Positions 1-9,117 of a DNA stretch of 64,000 nucleotides are shown here, piece by piece. Both the position numbers and the translations under genes were made by a program. The notes beneath the pieces were generated by a model. It was not told where the DNA came from, did no database searches, and saw only the letters and a program-made list of their open reading frames with translations. Position 1 is the first letter of the stretch. Every line of letters begins with the position of its first letter. Source of the DNA: Polaribacter aquimarinus (GTDB lineage Bacteria; Bacteroidota; Bacteroidia; Flavobacteriales; Flavobacteriaceae); assembly GCF_003129485.1 (NCBI RefSeq), contig NZ_QFFG01000002.1:496001-560000 (forward strand), given 5' to 3'.

Positions 1-100
1 TGATTATTTTTTTCATTTTAAAATTGAATTTAAATACACTGCAAATTTGCGTGGAAAAGAGACGTTAAAAAAGGTAAGAAAAAGAGAAAAAATGATACTT

Positions 101-973
101 TTACTCCTTGTTAAATTGCTCTCTAAAAGATAGAGGAGTCGTTTTTAGATGCTTTCTAAAAAACTTAATAAAGTTTGTGGGTTCTTCAAAACCTAGTAAA
201 AAAGATATTTCTTTGGTGTTTTTTACAGTATGTACTAACATTCTTTTGGCTTCTAAAAGAATTCTTTCAATAATAATACTTTTAGGAGGTTTTTCTAAGA
301 CGTTTGTTGTTGCTGAGTTTAATTTTTTAGGTGTGATATGCATTTCCTCACAGTAAAAAGTAACATTTTTATGTTGTATAAAATTACTTTCTAACAACTC
401 TCTAAACTGCATCACAAGATGAAGTTTGTTGTCTTTTTTAATTTCTACAAAGTCTTTATTTTTTCGCTCTCTTTCAGAATGTAGTAAAAAGTTTTTAAGA
501 TGATTTCTGAGGATATCTGCTTGATAATCATCTTTGGGCTGCTCAAATTCTGCAAGAATTAGATTTAATGTTTTTTGAAGATTTAAAGATTCGTTTTCTA
601 CTTTAAATTTTGGAATTGAAAATAAATCGTTAAATAATATAGAGCTTTTTAAATAAGCTGTATCTGTTTTGGTTTTACAAAAAAAGTTATCAGTAAATAA
701 AATTGCTTTCCCTTTAGGATATCCTTTTTTATCAAAACGTTGAACACTATTTTTATTTAAAAAAAGTAAGGTGTTAGGTTCAATATCTAGTGCATTAAAA
801 TCTACCCAATGTTTAGAAGTTCCTTTTTTAAACCATAAAACCTGATAAAATTCTAAACGATGAGGTGATGTTGTTTGCTCAAAGTTATTTTGATAAAGTT
901 CAGATAAATCAATGATTTCGAACTCGTGAAGAAGTCCTTTTTTAAAATCATATTTTTCTATTTTTTCTGACAC
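101..973 (-). CDS. AraC-family transcriptional regulator
   Basis: A 290-residue protein with AraC/XylS layout. The N-terminal ~150 residues look like a cupin-type sensor domain (around 'LWFKKGTSKHWVDF' and 'TLLFLNKNSVQRF'). The C-terminal ~100 residues form the double helix-turn-helix, with 'TFYCEEMHITPKKLNSATTN' as first HTH and 'ISFLLGFEEPTNFIKFFRKH' plus 'TPLSFREQF' as the conserved second HTH. It should be a cytoplasmic DNA-binding regulator; ligand and targets cannot be read from the sequence. It lies on the minus strand just downstream of the polyphosphate kinase gene (24 bp gap), so the two may be co-transcribed, but no functional link is visible. Family call firm, role unknown. Confidence 0.88.
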   Translation of the reverse strand: MSEKIEKYDFKKGLLHEFEIIDLSELYQNNFEQTTSPHRLEFYQVLWFKKGTSKHWVDFNALDIEPNTLLFLNKNSVQRFDKKGYPKGKAILFTDNFFCKTKTDTAYLKSSILFNDLFSIPKFKVENESLNLQKTLNLILAEFEQPKDDYQADILRNHLKNFLLHSERERKNKDFVEIKKDNKLHLVMQFRELLESNFIQHKNVTFYCEEMHITPKKLNSATTNVLEKPPKSIIIERILLEAKRMLVHTVKNTKEISFLLGFEEPTNFIKFFRKHLKTTPLSFREQFNKE

Positions 974-997
974 GTAATCATTTTAAAAAAAGTAAAG

Positions 998-1798
998 TTA
1001 AAACTTTTCTGGGACAAATGTTTGATAATCCATTGGAGGTCTAACATACGCTTTATTATCTGGCAATGGAGGTAACTCAATTGGCTTGATATTCATTTTC
1101 TGATAAGGAATATTACTTAAAACGTGACTAATACAGTTTAATCTTGCTTTCTTTTTATTGTCTGAATTTACCACAAACCATGGTACTTGTTTCGTGTCTG
1201 TATGTGCAAACATTTGATCTTTAGCTTTAGAATATTCCATCCATCTAGAACGAGATTCTAAATCCATAGGACTAAATTTCCACCGTTTAAGTGGATTTGA
1301 AATACGATTTTTAAAGCGTCTTTCTTGCTCTTCATCACTTACAGAAAACCAATATTTTAAAACGATAATTCCAGAACGCACCAACATACGTTCAAATTCA
1401 GGACAAGAACGCAAGAATTCATCATACTCATCATTAGTACAAAAACCCATAACCTTTTCTACACCCGCTCTATTATACCAACTTCTATCAAACAAAACAA
1501 TTTCTCCAGCAGCAGGTAAGTATTGTACATAGCGTTGAAAATACCATTGCGATTTTTCTCTTTCTGTAGGCACACCCAAAGCAACCACTTTACAAATTCG
1601 AGGGTTTAGAGGTTCTGTAAAACGTTTAATGGTTCCACCTTTTCCTGAGGCATCTCTTCCTTCAAAAAGAACAACAACTTTTAATCCTTTATTTTTTACC
1701 CACTCTTGCATATGTACCAATTCTGTATGCAATTTTGCGAGTTCTTTCTCGTAATTGAACTTCTTTTGTTTTCCGTTTTCCGATGTTGATTTTTCCAT
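998..1798 (-). CDS. ppk2: Polyphosphate kinase 2 (PPK2, class I)
   Basis: A 266-residue PPK2 enzyme, which uses polyphosphate to phosphorylate nucleoside diphosphates (or makes polyphosphate in reverse). Walker A is 'GRDASGKGG' at about residues 47-55 and Walker B is 'VLFDRSWYNRAGVE' at about 102-115. The lid region carries the expected arginines ('QERRFKNRISNPLKRWKFSP', about 158-177). The length fits a single-domain class I PPK2. It is cytoplasmic. The start is the ATG at 1798, followed by a short hydrophilic tail typical of the family. It is followed on the same strand by an AraC regulator. Substrate preference (ADP or GDP) cannot be told from sequence. Confidence 0.93.
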   Translation of the reverse strand: MEKSTSENGKQKKFNYEKELAKLHTELVHMQEWVKNKGLKVVVLFEGRDASGKGGTIKRFTEPLNPRICKVVALGVPTEREKSQWYFQRYVQYLPAAGEIVLFDRSWYNRAGVEKVMGFCTNDEYDEFLRSCPEFERMLVRSGIIVLKYWFSVSDEEQERRFKNRISNPLKRWKFSPMDLESRSRWMEYSKAKDQMFAHTDTKQVPWFVVNSDNKKKARLNCISHVLSNIPYQKMNIKPIELPPLPDNKAYVRPPMDYQTFVPEKF

Positions 1799-1943
1799 TT
1801 AGGCAAATTACAAAAATTAAAAAAGGCAAAAACTGACATTTGTTAGGTGGCTCTTTTTTTATTTATATGAGTGAAAAAAACGATTCTCAACAGTATCAAA
1901 ATAAAATAGGTTATTTTTGCTGCTTATTTTAAAAACACATTTT

Positions 1944-2726
1944 TTGTTAAATTACTATTCATATCCACATACAACTTCTAAAGAATGGGTAACTTTTGTT
2001 CACGGAGCGGGAGGAAGTAGTTCTATTTGGTTTAAGCAAGTACGTGATTTTAAAAAGCATTTTAATGTGTTGATTTTAGATTTACGTGGTCACGGAAATA
2101 GCAAACCCACTTTAAAAGATACCTTTAACCCTAAATATACTTTTGATTCGATTACAAACGATATTGTTGAGGTTATTGAACACTTAAAGATTGAAAAATC
2201 GCATTTTATTGGTATTTCTTTAGGAACCATTTTAATAAGAAATTTAGCTGAAAAAAGACCAGAATTAGTACAAAGTATGATTATGGGTGGTGCGATTATT
2301 AAGTTGAACATTCGCTCTCAAATCTTAATGAAATTAGGAGTGATTTTTAAATCTGTAGTGCCTTATATGTTGTTATACAAATTCTTTGCATTTATTATTA
2401 TGCCAAAGAAAAACCACAAAAAATCGAGGTTGTTATTTGTAAATGAAGCAAAAAAACTCTATCAAAAAGAATTTATTCGTTGGTTTAAATTGACATCAGA
2501 AATCAATCCTTTATTGCGTTTTTTTAGAACAAAAGACATTAAAATTCCTACTTTATATGTGATGGGAGCAGAAGATCACCTTTTTCTACCTTCGATTAAA
2601 AACATTGTAAAACTGCATAAAAAAGCATCACTTTTTGTCATAGATAAATGTGGTCACGTTGTAAATGTTGAGCAGCCAGAAACGTTTAACAACCAAACGA
2701 TTGGGTTTATTCATTCTTTAGCATAA
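1944..2726 (+). CDS. Alpha/beta hydrolase
   Basis: Alpha/beta-hydrolase-fold enzyme. The oxyanion-hole motif is 'FVHGAGGSSS', the nucleophile elbow is 'GISLGT', the catalytic Asp lies in 'YVMGAEDHLF' and the His in 'CGHVVNVEQP'. No ATG exists upstream of the conserved HGAGG. The frame is open from a TTG at 1917, but that TTG overlaps a TATTTTTG promoter-like sequence (1912-1919). The TTG at 1944, giving 'MLNYYSYPHTTSKEW' (260 residues), is the more likely start. It is divergent from the ppk2 gene. Substrate unknown; esterase, lactonase or haloperoxidase-like activity is possible. Confidence 0.85.
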   Translation: MLNYYSYPHTTSKEWVTFVHGAGGSSSIWFKQVRDFKKHFNVLILDLRGHGNSKPTLKDTFNPKYTFDSITNDIVEVIEHLKIEKSHFIGISLGTILIRNLAEKRPELVQSMIMGGAIIKLNIRSQILMKLGVIFKSVVPYMLLYKFFAFIIMPKKNHKKSRLLFVNEAKKLYQKEFIRWFKLTSEINPLLRFFRTKDIKIPTLYVMGAEDHLFLPSIKNIVKLHKKASLFVIDKCGHVVNVEQPETFNNQTIGFIHSLA

Positions 2727-2731
2727 AAAAA

Positions 2732-2748
2732 GCGAGTTAAAAACTCGC
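2732..2748 (-). terminator. Rho-independent terminator of the aminopeptidase gene
   Basis: A 7 bp stem GCGAGTT/AACTCGC with an AAA loop. On the minus strand it is followed directly by a run of seven T (2725-2731), as expected for termination of the gene ending at 2771. It may also slow transcription from the convergent hydrolase gene, though the T-run on that side is weak. Confidence 0.75.
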
Positions 2749-2770
2749 CTTTGTGTTTGTACTTATATAA

Positions 2771-4063
2771 TTACTGATTCATCAACTCTTCAATTTCATC
2801 AGCTTCAATTGGTATGTTTTGCATCAAATTAAAAGGTGCTCCACTTTCTTGAACCACCACATCATCCTCTAAACGAATGCCAAATCCTTCATCTGGAATG
2901 TAAATTCCTGGTTCTACTGTAAACACCATGTTTGCTTGCATTGGCTCGTGTAAAAGTCCGTAATCGTGTGTGTCTAAACCAATATGATGACTTGTTCCGT
3001 GCATAAAATACTTTTTATATGCAGGCCAGTTTTTATCTTCATTTTGAACATCAGCTTTATCAATTAAACCTAATTTTAATAATTCTGAAGTCATTATTTT
3101 ACCAACTTCTACGTGATATTCTTTCCATAAAGTTCCAGGAAGTAGCATTTTAGTGGCCTCTTTTTTCACGTGATTTACAGCATTGTAAACTGCTTTTTGT
3201 CTATCAGAAAATTTCCCTGAAACAGGAATTGTTCTACTCAAATCACTTTTGTAATTCGCATATTCAGCAGCAATATCAAACAAAATTAAATCGCCACTTT
3301 TACATTGTTGATTGTTTTCTATATAATGCAACACATTGGCATTATTTCCTGAGGCAATTATTGGCGTATATGCAAATCCTTTAGAGCGATTTTTTACAAA
3401 TTCGTGCAACAATTCTGCTTCAATTTCATATTCCCAAACACCAGGTTTTACAAAGTTTAAAATGCGTCTAAAACCTTTTTCGGTAATATTACAGGCGTGT
3501 TGCATTAAATCCAACTCAATTTGATCTTTTATAGAACGCAAATGCTGTAAAATAGGATTGCTTTTTGCTACAGAATGTGCAGGATATTTAGCCAATAACC
3601 ATTTTATAAAACGATCTTCTCTAGTTTCAGTTTCTACAGAAGCTCTATAATGCTCGTTTGTATTGATGTAAAAAGTATCTGCATACGTGCTCATTTCGAA
3701 CAAGATTTTTTCTAAATCTTGTAACCAATAAACGGTTTTTATTCCACTTGTTTTAGTCGCAGCTTTTTTGGTTAGTTTTTCACCTTCCCAAATGGCAATA
3801 TGCTCATTGGTTTCTCTTACAAATAAAACCTCTCTTAAGTTTTCATTTGGGCAATCAGGAAATAAAAACAATACACTTTCTTCTTGATCTACACCAGATA
3901 AATAGAAAATATCTCTATGCTGTTCAAAGGGCATTGTACTATCTGCACTTATAGGATAAATGTCATTAGAGTTAAAAACAGCAATACTTTTTGGCTTCAT
4001 TTGCGCCATAAAGTTTTTACGGTTTTTTATAAAAAGTTGTGAATTTATTGGGTGATATTTCAT
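2771..4063 (-). CDS. pepP: Xaa-Pro aminopeptidase (M24B family)
   Basis: A 430-residue metallopeptidase that removes N-terminal residues preceding proline. The N-terminal ~130 residues match the aminopeptidase P N-terminal domain ('FMAQMKPKSIAVFNSND', 'FYLSGVDQEESVLFLFP'). The pita-bread catalytic domain follows, with metal ligands visible in order: Asp in 'LFDIAAEYANYKSDLSRTIP', His in 'MHGTSHHIGLDTHDYG' (about residue 355), Glu in 'FTVEPGIYIPDEGFGIRLED' and Glu in the following 'RLEDD'. No signal peptide, so probably cytoplasmic. It is a monocistronic minus-strand gene between a convergent hydrolase and the co-directional helicase. Length and motifs are complete. Confidence 0.93.
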   Translation of the reverse strand: MKYHPINSQLFIKNRKNFMAQMKPKSIAVFNSNDIYPISADSTMPFEQHRDIFYLSGVDQEESVLFLFPDCPNENLREVLFVRETNEHIAIWEGEKLTKKAATKTSGIKTVYWLQDLEKILFEMSTYADTFYINTNEHYRASVETETREDRFIKWLLAKYPAHSVAKSNPILQHLRSIKDQIELDLMQHACNITEKGFRRILNFVKPGVWEYEIEAELLHEFVKNRSKGFAYTPIIASGNNANVLHYIENNQQCKSGDLILFDIAAEYANYKSDLSRTIPVSGKFSDRQKAVYNAVNHVKKEATKMLLPGTLWKEYHVEVGKIMTSELLKLGLIDKADVQNEDKNWPAYKKYFMHGTSHHIGLDTHDYGLLHEPMQANMVFTVEPGIYIPDEGFGIRLEDDVVVQESGAPFNLMQNIPIEADEIEELMNQ

Positions 4064-4120
4064 CTGTATTCGAATTTATAGAAACAAATGTAACGATAAA
4101 ATTATCAATAAAAAATGAAC

Positions 4121-5437
4121 TTAAAAACGCTTCTTTTTAGGAGCCCCAGTTCTTCCACGTCCAGAGGTAGAATTAGATTTATTTCCTTTAAAATGCGGTT
4201 TTCTTTTAGGTTTTTTCCCTTGAGAAGAATTTGAATTTGAAGCGTTTTTCTTTTTGCCAAAAGATCCTTTACTTTGAGTAGCTGCTCTTTTGGGAGGTGC
4301 AGTATCTGTAGGTTCAAAACCTTCTACTATGGTAGATTTTAATTTTTCATTTAAAAGTTTTTCAATCTCTTTTTGATACTCTACTTCTTCACTACAAACT
4401 AAAGAAATGGCTTCTCCAGCAGCACCAGCTCTTCCAGTTCTTCCAATTCTATGCACATAGTCTTCAGGTACATTTGGCAATTCGTAATTGATTACGTGAG
4501 GCAATAAAGGAATGTCTAATCCACGAGCAGCAATATCAGTTGCCACTAAAATTTTGATCGAATTTTCTTTAAAGTTTTTCAACGCTTTTGTTCTTGCACC
4601 TTGACTTTTATTTCCGTGAATGGCAGCAGCAGAAATTTTAGATTTTATCAATTTTTGAGTCAATCTATTGGCACCGTGTTTTGTGCGTGTAAAAATCAAC
4701 ACTTGATTCCAGTTGTTGTCTTTTATCAATTTGATGGTAAACTCTGTTTTTCGGCTTTTATCAACCTTAAAAACACTGTGTGTTACTTTTTTTGCAGTAG
4801 AATTTTGAGGAGTTGCCTCAACCGAAATAGGATTTCTTAAAATCCCCTCTGCCAATTTCTTAATGTCTTTAGAAAAAGTTGCAGAAAACATCAAATTCTG
4901 ACGTTTTGCGGGCATAAAGCTTATCAATTTGTTGATTTCTCTTACAAAACCCATATCTAACATTCTATCCGCTTCATCCAAGATTAAAACATCAATTCTC
5001 TTGAAAGAAACCGCTTTTTGGTCGTGTAAATCCAATAATCTACCAGGAGTTGCCACTAAAATATCTACACCACTTCTTAAAGTAGCAATTTGCGGTTTTG
5101 CATTTACGCCTCCAAAAACTACAGCAGATTTTATATTTACATATTTACTGTATTCTCTTACATTATCATAAACTTGTGCAGCTAATTCTCTTGTTGGCGT
5201 TAACACTAAAGCACGCAAAGGTCTGTATTTTGGGTGTTTGGTTTCTGATAAATATTGCAATACAGGTAAGGTAAAACCCGCTGTTTTTCCTGTTCCTGTT
5301 TGTGCAGAAGCTAAAATATCTTTGCCTTCTAAAATTGGTGGAATTGCTTTTTCTTGTATGGGTGATGGTTTGGTATATCCTTTTTCTTCAACCGCTTTTA
5401 AAATAGCGCTGGATAGACCTAATTCTTTAAATGTCAT
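4121..5437 (-). CDS. DEAD-box ATP-dependent RNA helicase (RhlE-like)
   Basis: A 438-residue DEAD-box helicase with the Q motif ('[15 protein letters not shown]'), Walker A 'AQTGTGKT', 'PTRELAAQ', '[11 protein letters not shown]', 'SAT', and in the second RecA domain 'ARGLDIP' and '[10 protein letters not shown]'. The C-terminal ~70 residues are basic, Ser/Asn/Lys-rich and low-complexity, ending 'GAPKKKRF', as in RhlE proteins that use such a tail to bind RNA. It probably acts in ribosome assembly or RNA turnover. It is divergent from the BNR-repeat gene. Assignment to RhlE rather than another DEAD subgroup rests on the tail and overall length. Confidence 0.93.
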   Translation of the reverse strand: MTFKELGLSSAILKAVEEKGYTKPSPIQEKAIPPILEGKDILASAQTGTGKTAGFTLPVLQYLSETKHPKYRPLRALVLTPTRELAAQVYDNVREYSKYVNIKSAVVFGGVNAKPQIATLRSGVDILVATPGRLLDLHDQKAVSFKRIDVLILDEADRMLDMGFVREINKLISFMPAKRQNLMFSATFSKDIKKLAEGILRNPISVEATPQNSTAKKVTHSVFKVDKSRKTEFTIKLIKDNNWNQVLIFTRTKHGANRLTQKLIKSKISAAAIHGNKSQGARTKALKNFKENSIKILVATDIAARGLDIPLLPHVINYELPNVPEDYVHRIGRTGRAGAAGEAISLVCSEEVEYQKEIEKLLNEKLKSTIVEGFEPTDTAPPKRAATQSKGSFGKKKNASNSNSSQGKKPKRKPHFKGNKSNSTSGRGRTGAPKKKRF

Positions 5438-5589
5438 AAAATTTTTTTAAGAAAGTAACTTTATGTAGTTGTTTCTGGGTGTAAAGATACATCCTTTAAA
5501 ATTGGTTGGGTTTCCTAATTTGTGTTAAAGATTTTGAAAATGGAAATACAAATGGTAATTTCAACACTTTAAACCAAACTATCCAACTT

Positions 5590-8421
5590 ATGAAATCTCT
5601 TTTTCAATTCCTGTTACTTTGTTTTTCAACTTCCATTTTAGCACAGACTTCTACAAACGCTGAAGTTATTCAACAATCTTTAGAAAAAAAAACTAAGATG
5701 ATGCAATCATCATTAGTAAAAAATGTAAACTTTACGAATATTGGTCCAACTGTAATGAGCGGACGTGTTGCTGATGTTGATGTAAATCCAGAAAATCCTA
5801 CTGAATTTTACGTAGGTTACGCTTCTGGAGGATTGTGGTATACGAATAATAACGGAACTACTTTTACACCAGTTTTAGATAATTCTCCAACTCAAAATAT
5901 AGGAGATATTGCTGTAGATTGGATTTCAAAAACTATTTGGGTGGGTACAGGAGAAAAGAATTCTTCTCGCTCAAGTTACGCAGGAATTGGAATGCTAAAA
6001 TCTACAGATGGTGGAAAAACGTGGAACAATGTTGGGCTAACAGATTCGCATCATATTAGTAGAATTGTCATCAACCCTACTAATACAAATGAAGTGGTGG
6101 TTGGTGTTATTGGGCATTTGTATTCATCAAACCAAGAAAGAGGTGTTTTTAAAACCACTGATGGCGGAAAAACTTGGTCAAAAACACTTTTTGTAAATCA
6201 AGATACAGGAATTATTGATGTTGCTTTTGCACCCAATAATTTTAACGTGATGTATGCAGCTTCTTGGGAACGTGAACGTAAAGCTTGGAATTTTGATGGT
6301 GATGGAAGTAATTCTGCCATTTATAAAAGTACAGATGCAGGAAATTCTTGGCAAAAAATATCAGAAAGAAATGGTTTTCCAGAAGGAAATGGAGTGGGTA
6401 GAATTGGTTTAGCGGTTTTTAATGAAAATACAGTTTATGCTTTTCACGATAGCCAGTTTAGAAGAAAAGATAATCAAAAAAAGAAATCCTCATCAAAAGC
6501 ATTAACAAAAGAAGATTTTAAGACAATGTCTTCTGCAGATTTTTTAAAATTATCTGATAAAAAATTGAATACATATTTAAAAACAAACGGGTTTCAAGAA
6601 AAATACAGAGCTGAAAATGTGAAACAAATGGTTAGAGTGGGTTCTGTAAAACCCATTGATTTGGCGAAGTATTTAGAGGATGCAAATTCTCTTTTGTTTG
6701 ACACACCTGTGGTTGGAGCTGAGGTATTTAAAACCACAAATGGAGGTAAATCTTGGAAAAAAACACACGAAGGTTATTTAGACGATTTGTATTATTCTTA
6801 TGGATATTATTTTGGAGAAATTCGAGTGGATTTGCAGAACGAAAACGGAATTTATGTTTTGGGTGTTCCTATTTTAAAATCGAAAGATGGTGGAAAAACA
6901 TTCAAATCGATTAGCAAAGAAAATGTGCACGCAGATCATCAAGCATTGTGGATAAATCCCAAAAAATCGGGTCATATTTTAAATGGAAATGATGGTGGAT
7001 TAAACTTGACTTATGATGATGGAGAAAGTTGGATAAAATTAAACGACCCTGCAGTTGGTCAGTTTTATTCTGTGTATGCAGACAATCAAAAAAACTATAA
7101 AGTGTATGGTGGTTTGCAAGATAATGGAGTTTGGGTAGCGTCTCATAACGCTAGAATTAACAAGCGTTGGCATCAATCTGGGCAAAATCCTTATGAATCC
7201 ATTATGGGCGGAGACGGAATGCAAGTTCAGGTGGATGACAGGAATCCGAATATTGTTTACACAGGATATCAGTTTGGAAATTATTTTAGAATTGATAGAG
7301 CATCAGGTAAAAATAAATACATTCAACCGAAACATACCTTAGGCGAAAACCCATACAGATTCAATTGGCAAACACCTATTTTATTGTCGAAACACAATCA
7401 AGATATTCTCTATTTAGGAGGAAATAAATTACATCGTTCTCTAAATAAAGGTGATAATTGGGAAACGATTTCTGATGATTTAACCACAGGTGGAAAAAAA
7501 GGAAATGTAGCATATGGAACGTTAACAACGATTTCTGAATCTCCATTCCAATTCGGATTAATTTATGTAGGTTCTGATGATGGATACATCAATGTTACTA
7601 AAAACGGTGGAGGAAGTTGGACAAGAATTTCTAACAATTTACCACAAAATTTATGGGTGTCTAGAGTGGTAGCTTCAAAGTTTAAAAAAGAAAGAGTGTA
7701 CGCAACTTTAAATGGTTATCGTTTTGATGATTTTATAACCTATGTGTATATGTCTGACGATTATGGAACAACTTGGAAAAACATCAGTAATAACATTCCA
7801 ACATCACCAGTAAATGTGATAAAAGAAGATTCAGAAAACGAAAACCTATTGTATTTAGGTACAGATAACGGATTGTATGTTTCTTTTAATCAAGGACAAT
7901 CTTGGGAAGCTTTTAGCAAAAATTTACCCAATGTTGCTGTACACGATTTGGTAATTCAACCCACAGCAAAACATTTAATAATTGGAACTCACGGACGCAG
8001 TTTGTACCGCGCAAATATTGCTTCATTACAATTAATGACGGATGAGTTGACTGCTAAATCTGCTCACATTTTTGATGTTGAATCTATTAGAAAAAGTAGA
8101 AACTGGGGAAGTTCTTGGAGCAAATGGTTTGAAGCAAATACACCAGAAATAACAATTCCTTTTTACGCAAATTCTAGTAGAAAAGTAACAGTTCATATCT
8201 TTTCTGGAGATGTAAAAGTAAATTCATTTTCTGTAAATGCAGATAAAGGTTTTAATGAAGCTATTTATGATGTTTCTTTTTCTAAAAAAGGCTTAAAAAG
8301 TTACCTAAAAGCAAACAAAGATGCTGATATTAAGAAAGCTAAAAATGATGTGTATTATTTGCCAAAAGGAAAATATATGATTAAAATTGGTGAAGCTAAA
8401 AGAGCATTTGAAGTGAAATAA
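5590..8421 (+). CDS. Secreted BNR/sortilin-like beta-propeller protein
   Basis: The open frame begins at 5506, but the ATG at 5590 gives a signal peptide (about 'MKSLFQFLLLCFSTSILAQ'), so 943 residues is the likely product. It carries many Asp-box/BNR motifs of the form S-x-D-x-G-x-T-W ('STDGGKTW', 'TTDGGKTW', 'STDAGNSW', 'TTNGGKSW', 'SKDGGKTF', 'SDDYGTTW'), which build sortilin/VPS10-like beta-propellers. A lysine-rich insertion at about 295-370 interrupts the propeller. The C-terminal ~100 residues form a small beta domain without a recognisable T9SS sorting motif. Such proteins are often annotated as glycosyl hydrolases, but BNR repeats alone do not show catalysis. Probably periplasmic or outer-membrane exposed. 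Confidence 0.85.
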   Translation: MKSLFQFLLLCFSTSILAQTSTNAEVIQQSLEKKTKMMQSSLVKNVNFTNIGPTVMSGRVADVDVNPENPTEFYVGYASGGLWYTNNNGTTFTPVLDNSPTQNIGDIAVDWISKTIWVGTGEKNSSRSSYAGIGMLKSTDGGKTWNNVGLTDSHHISRIVINPTNTNEVVVGVIGHLYSSNQERGVFKTTDGGKTWSKTLFVNQDTGIIDVAFAPNNFNVMYAASWERERKAWNFDGDGSNSAIYKSTDAGNSWQKISERNGFPEGNGVGRIGLAVFNENTVYAFHDSQFRRKDNQKKKSSSKALTKEDFKTMSSADFLKLSDKKLNTYLKTNGFQEKYRAENVKQMVRVGSVKPIDLAKYLEDANSLLFDTPVVGAEVFKTTNGGKSWKKTHEGYLDDLYYSYGYYFGEIRVDLQNENGIYVLGVPILKSKDGGKTFKSISKENVHADHQALWINPKKSGHILNGNDGGLNLTYDDGESWIKLNDPAVGQFYSVYADNQKNYKVYGGLQDNGVWVASHNARINKRWHQSGQNPYESIMGGDGMQVQVDDRNPNIVYTGYQFGNYFRIDRASGKNKYIQPKHTLGENPYRFNWQTPILLSKHNQDILYLGGNKLHRSLNKGDNWETISDDLTTGGKKGNVAYGTLTTISESPFQFGLIYVGSDDGYINVTKNGGGSWTRISNNLPQNLWVSRVVASKFKKERVYATLNGYRFDDFITYVYMSDDYGTTWKNISNNIPTSPVNVIKEDSENENLLYLGTDNGLYVSFNQGQSWEAFSKNLPNVAVHDLVIQPTAKHLIIGTHGRSLYRANIASLQLMTDELTAKSAHIFDVESIRKSRNWGSSWSKWFEANTPEITIPFYANSSRKVTVHIFSGDVKVNSFSVNADKGFNEAIYDVSFSKKGLKSYLKANKDADIKKAKNDVYYLPKGKYMIKIGEAKRAFEVK

Positions 8422-8453
8422 AAGTAGCACCTTAAAAATGGTCTTTAAAAATA

Positions 8454-9074
8454 ATGAAAAAATCACTTTCTCTATTAGTAATGTTTGTGTCTTTGAATTT
8501 GTTTTCTCAAACGGGTTTAAAGGATTTTTTTAAGCTATCTCCTCCAAAAAGAACTTGGGTGCTATTTCACCTTTTTAAAGCTAAAAAAGCCTTAAAAACA
8601 TCGTTAAAAGCCAATAAAATTGCAGATTCTATTGCTAAAACCAATTTGTTAGATGGTGATAAATCGGGAGGTCAAGTTGACGCTTTTAGACATGCGTATT
8701 GGATGGCCATATTGCGTCAAGAAATCGGAAAAAGTGCAGCTCGCTCTTTAGGAAAAGCGCACGAAAAAGAAAACTATTTAACTTTTAAGAAGAATAAATT
8801 AGAAGATGGAGTTGTGCCAGATGAAATATCATCAACTATGGATTTGCACAATAATAAAGAAGGTTTAAAATTAATAACAAGAAGAAGTAAAATTTCTCAA
8901 AAAGGATTGATTTTCAGAATTATAAACGCCATTCATCAAGGAAGAATGAAGATTATTAAAAAAGATAAAAAAGGTAACTTTTTAACTTGTGATGGAAAGA
9001 TTATTTCTAAAGAATCTTTAAAAGGAAAATGGAAAAACAACAAGTGTTTGATGGCTTCTAATAATATTAAATAA
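8454..9074 (+). CDS. Exported DUF6973-like protein
   Basis: A 206-residue protein with an N-terminal signal peptide ('MKKSLSLLVMFVSLNLFSQ'). The central region has the conserved string 'GQVDAFRHAYWMAILRQEIG', then 'LGKAHEKEN', then 'STMDLHNNKEG'. This pattern of His, Glu and Asp/His/Asn resembles the DUF6973 family; the His and acidic residues suggest a metal site or hydrolase, but no activity is established here. The C-terminus has 'CDGKIISKESLKGKWKNNKC', a possible disulphide pair. It starts 32 bp after the BNR protein and may be co-transcribed with it. Confidence 0.7.
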   Translation: MKKSLSLLVMFVSLNLFSQTGLKDFFKLSPPKRTWVLFHLFKAKKALKTSLKANKIADSIAKTNLLDGDKSGGQVDAFRHAYWMAILRQEIGKSAARSLGKAHEKENYLTFKKNKLEDGVVPDEISSTMDLHNNKEGLKLITRRSKISQKGLIFRIINAIHQGRMKIIKKDKKGNFLTCDGKIISKESLKGKWKNNKCLMASNNIK

Positions 9075-9117
9075 AATTTGTATTTTAGAGCCAATACATC
9101 AATAAGATTAACCATCT

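Noticed and set aside
108..356. Plus-strand open frame inside the AraC gene
   Set aside because: It is an antisense shadow of the well-supported AraC coding sequence, with no recognisable domain.
4105..4317. 70-residue minus-strand frame overlapping the helicase tail
   Set aside because: It is an out-of-frame reading of the low-complexity C-terminal region of the DEAD-box gene.
5506..5589. Upstream extension of the BNR protein
   Set aside because: The extension would bury the signal peptide; the ATG at 5590 gives a normal export signal.
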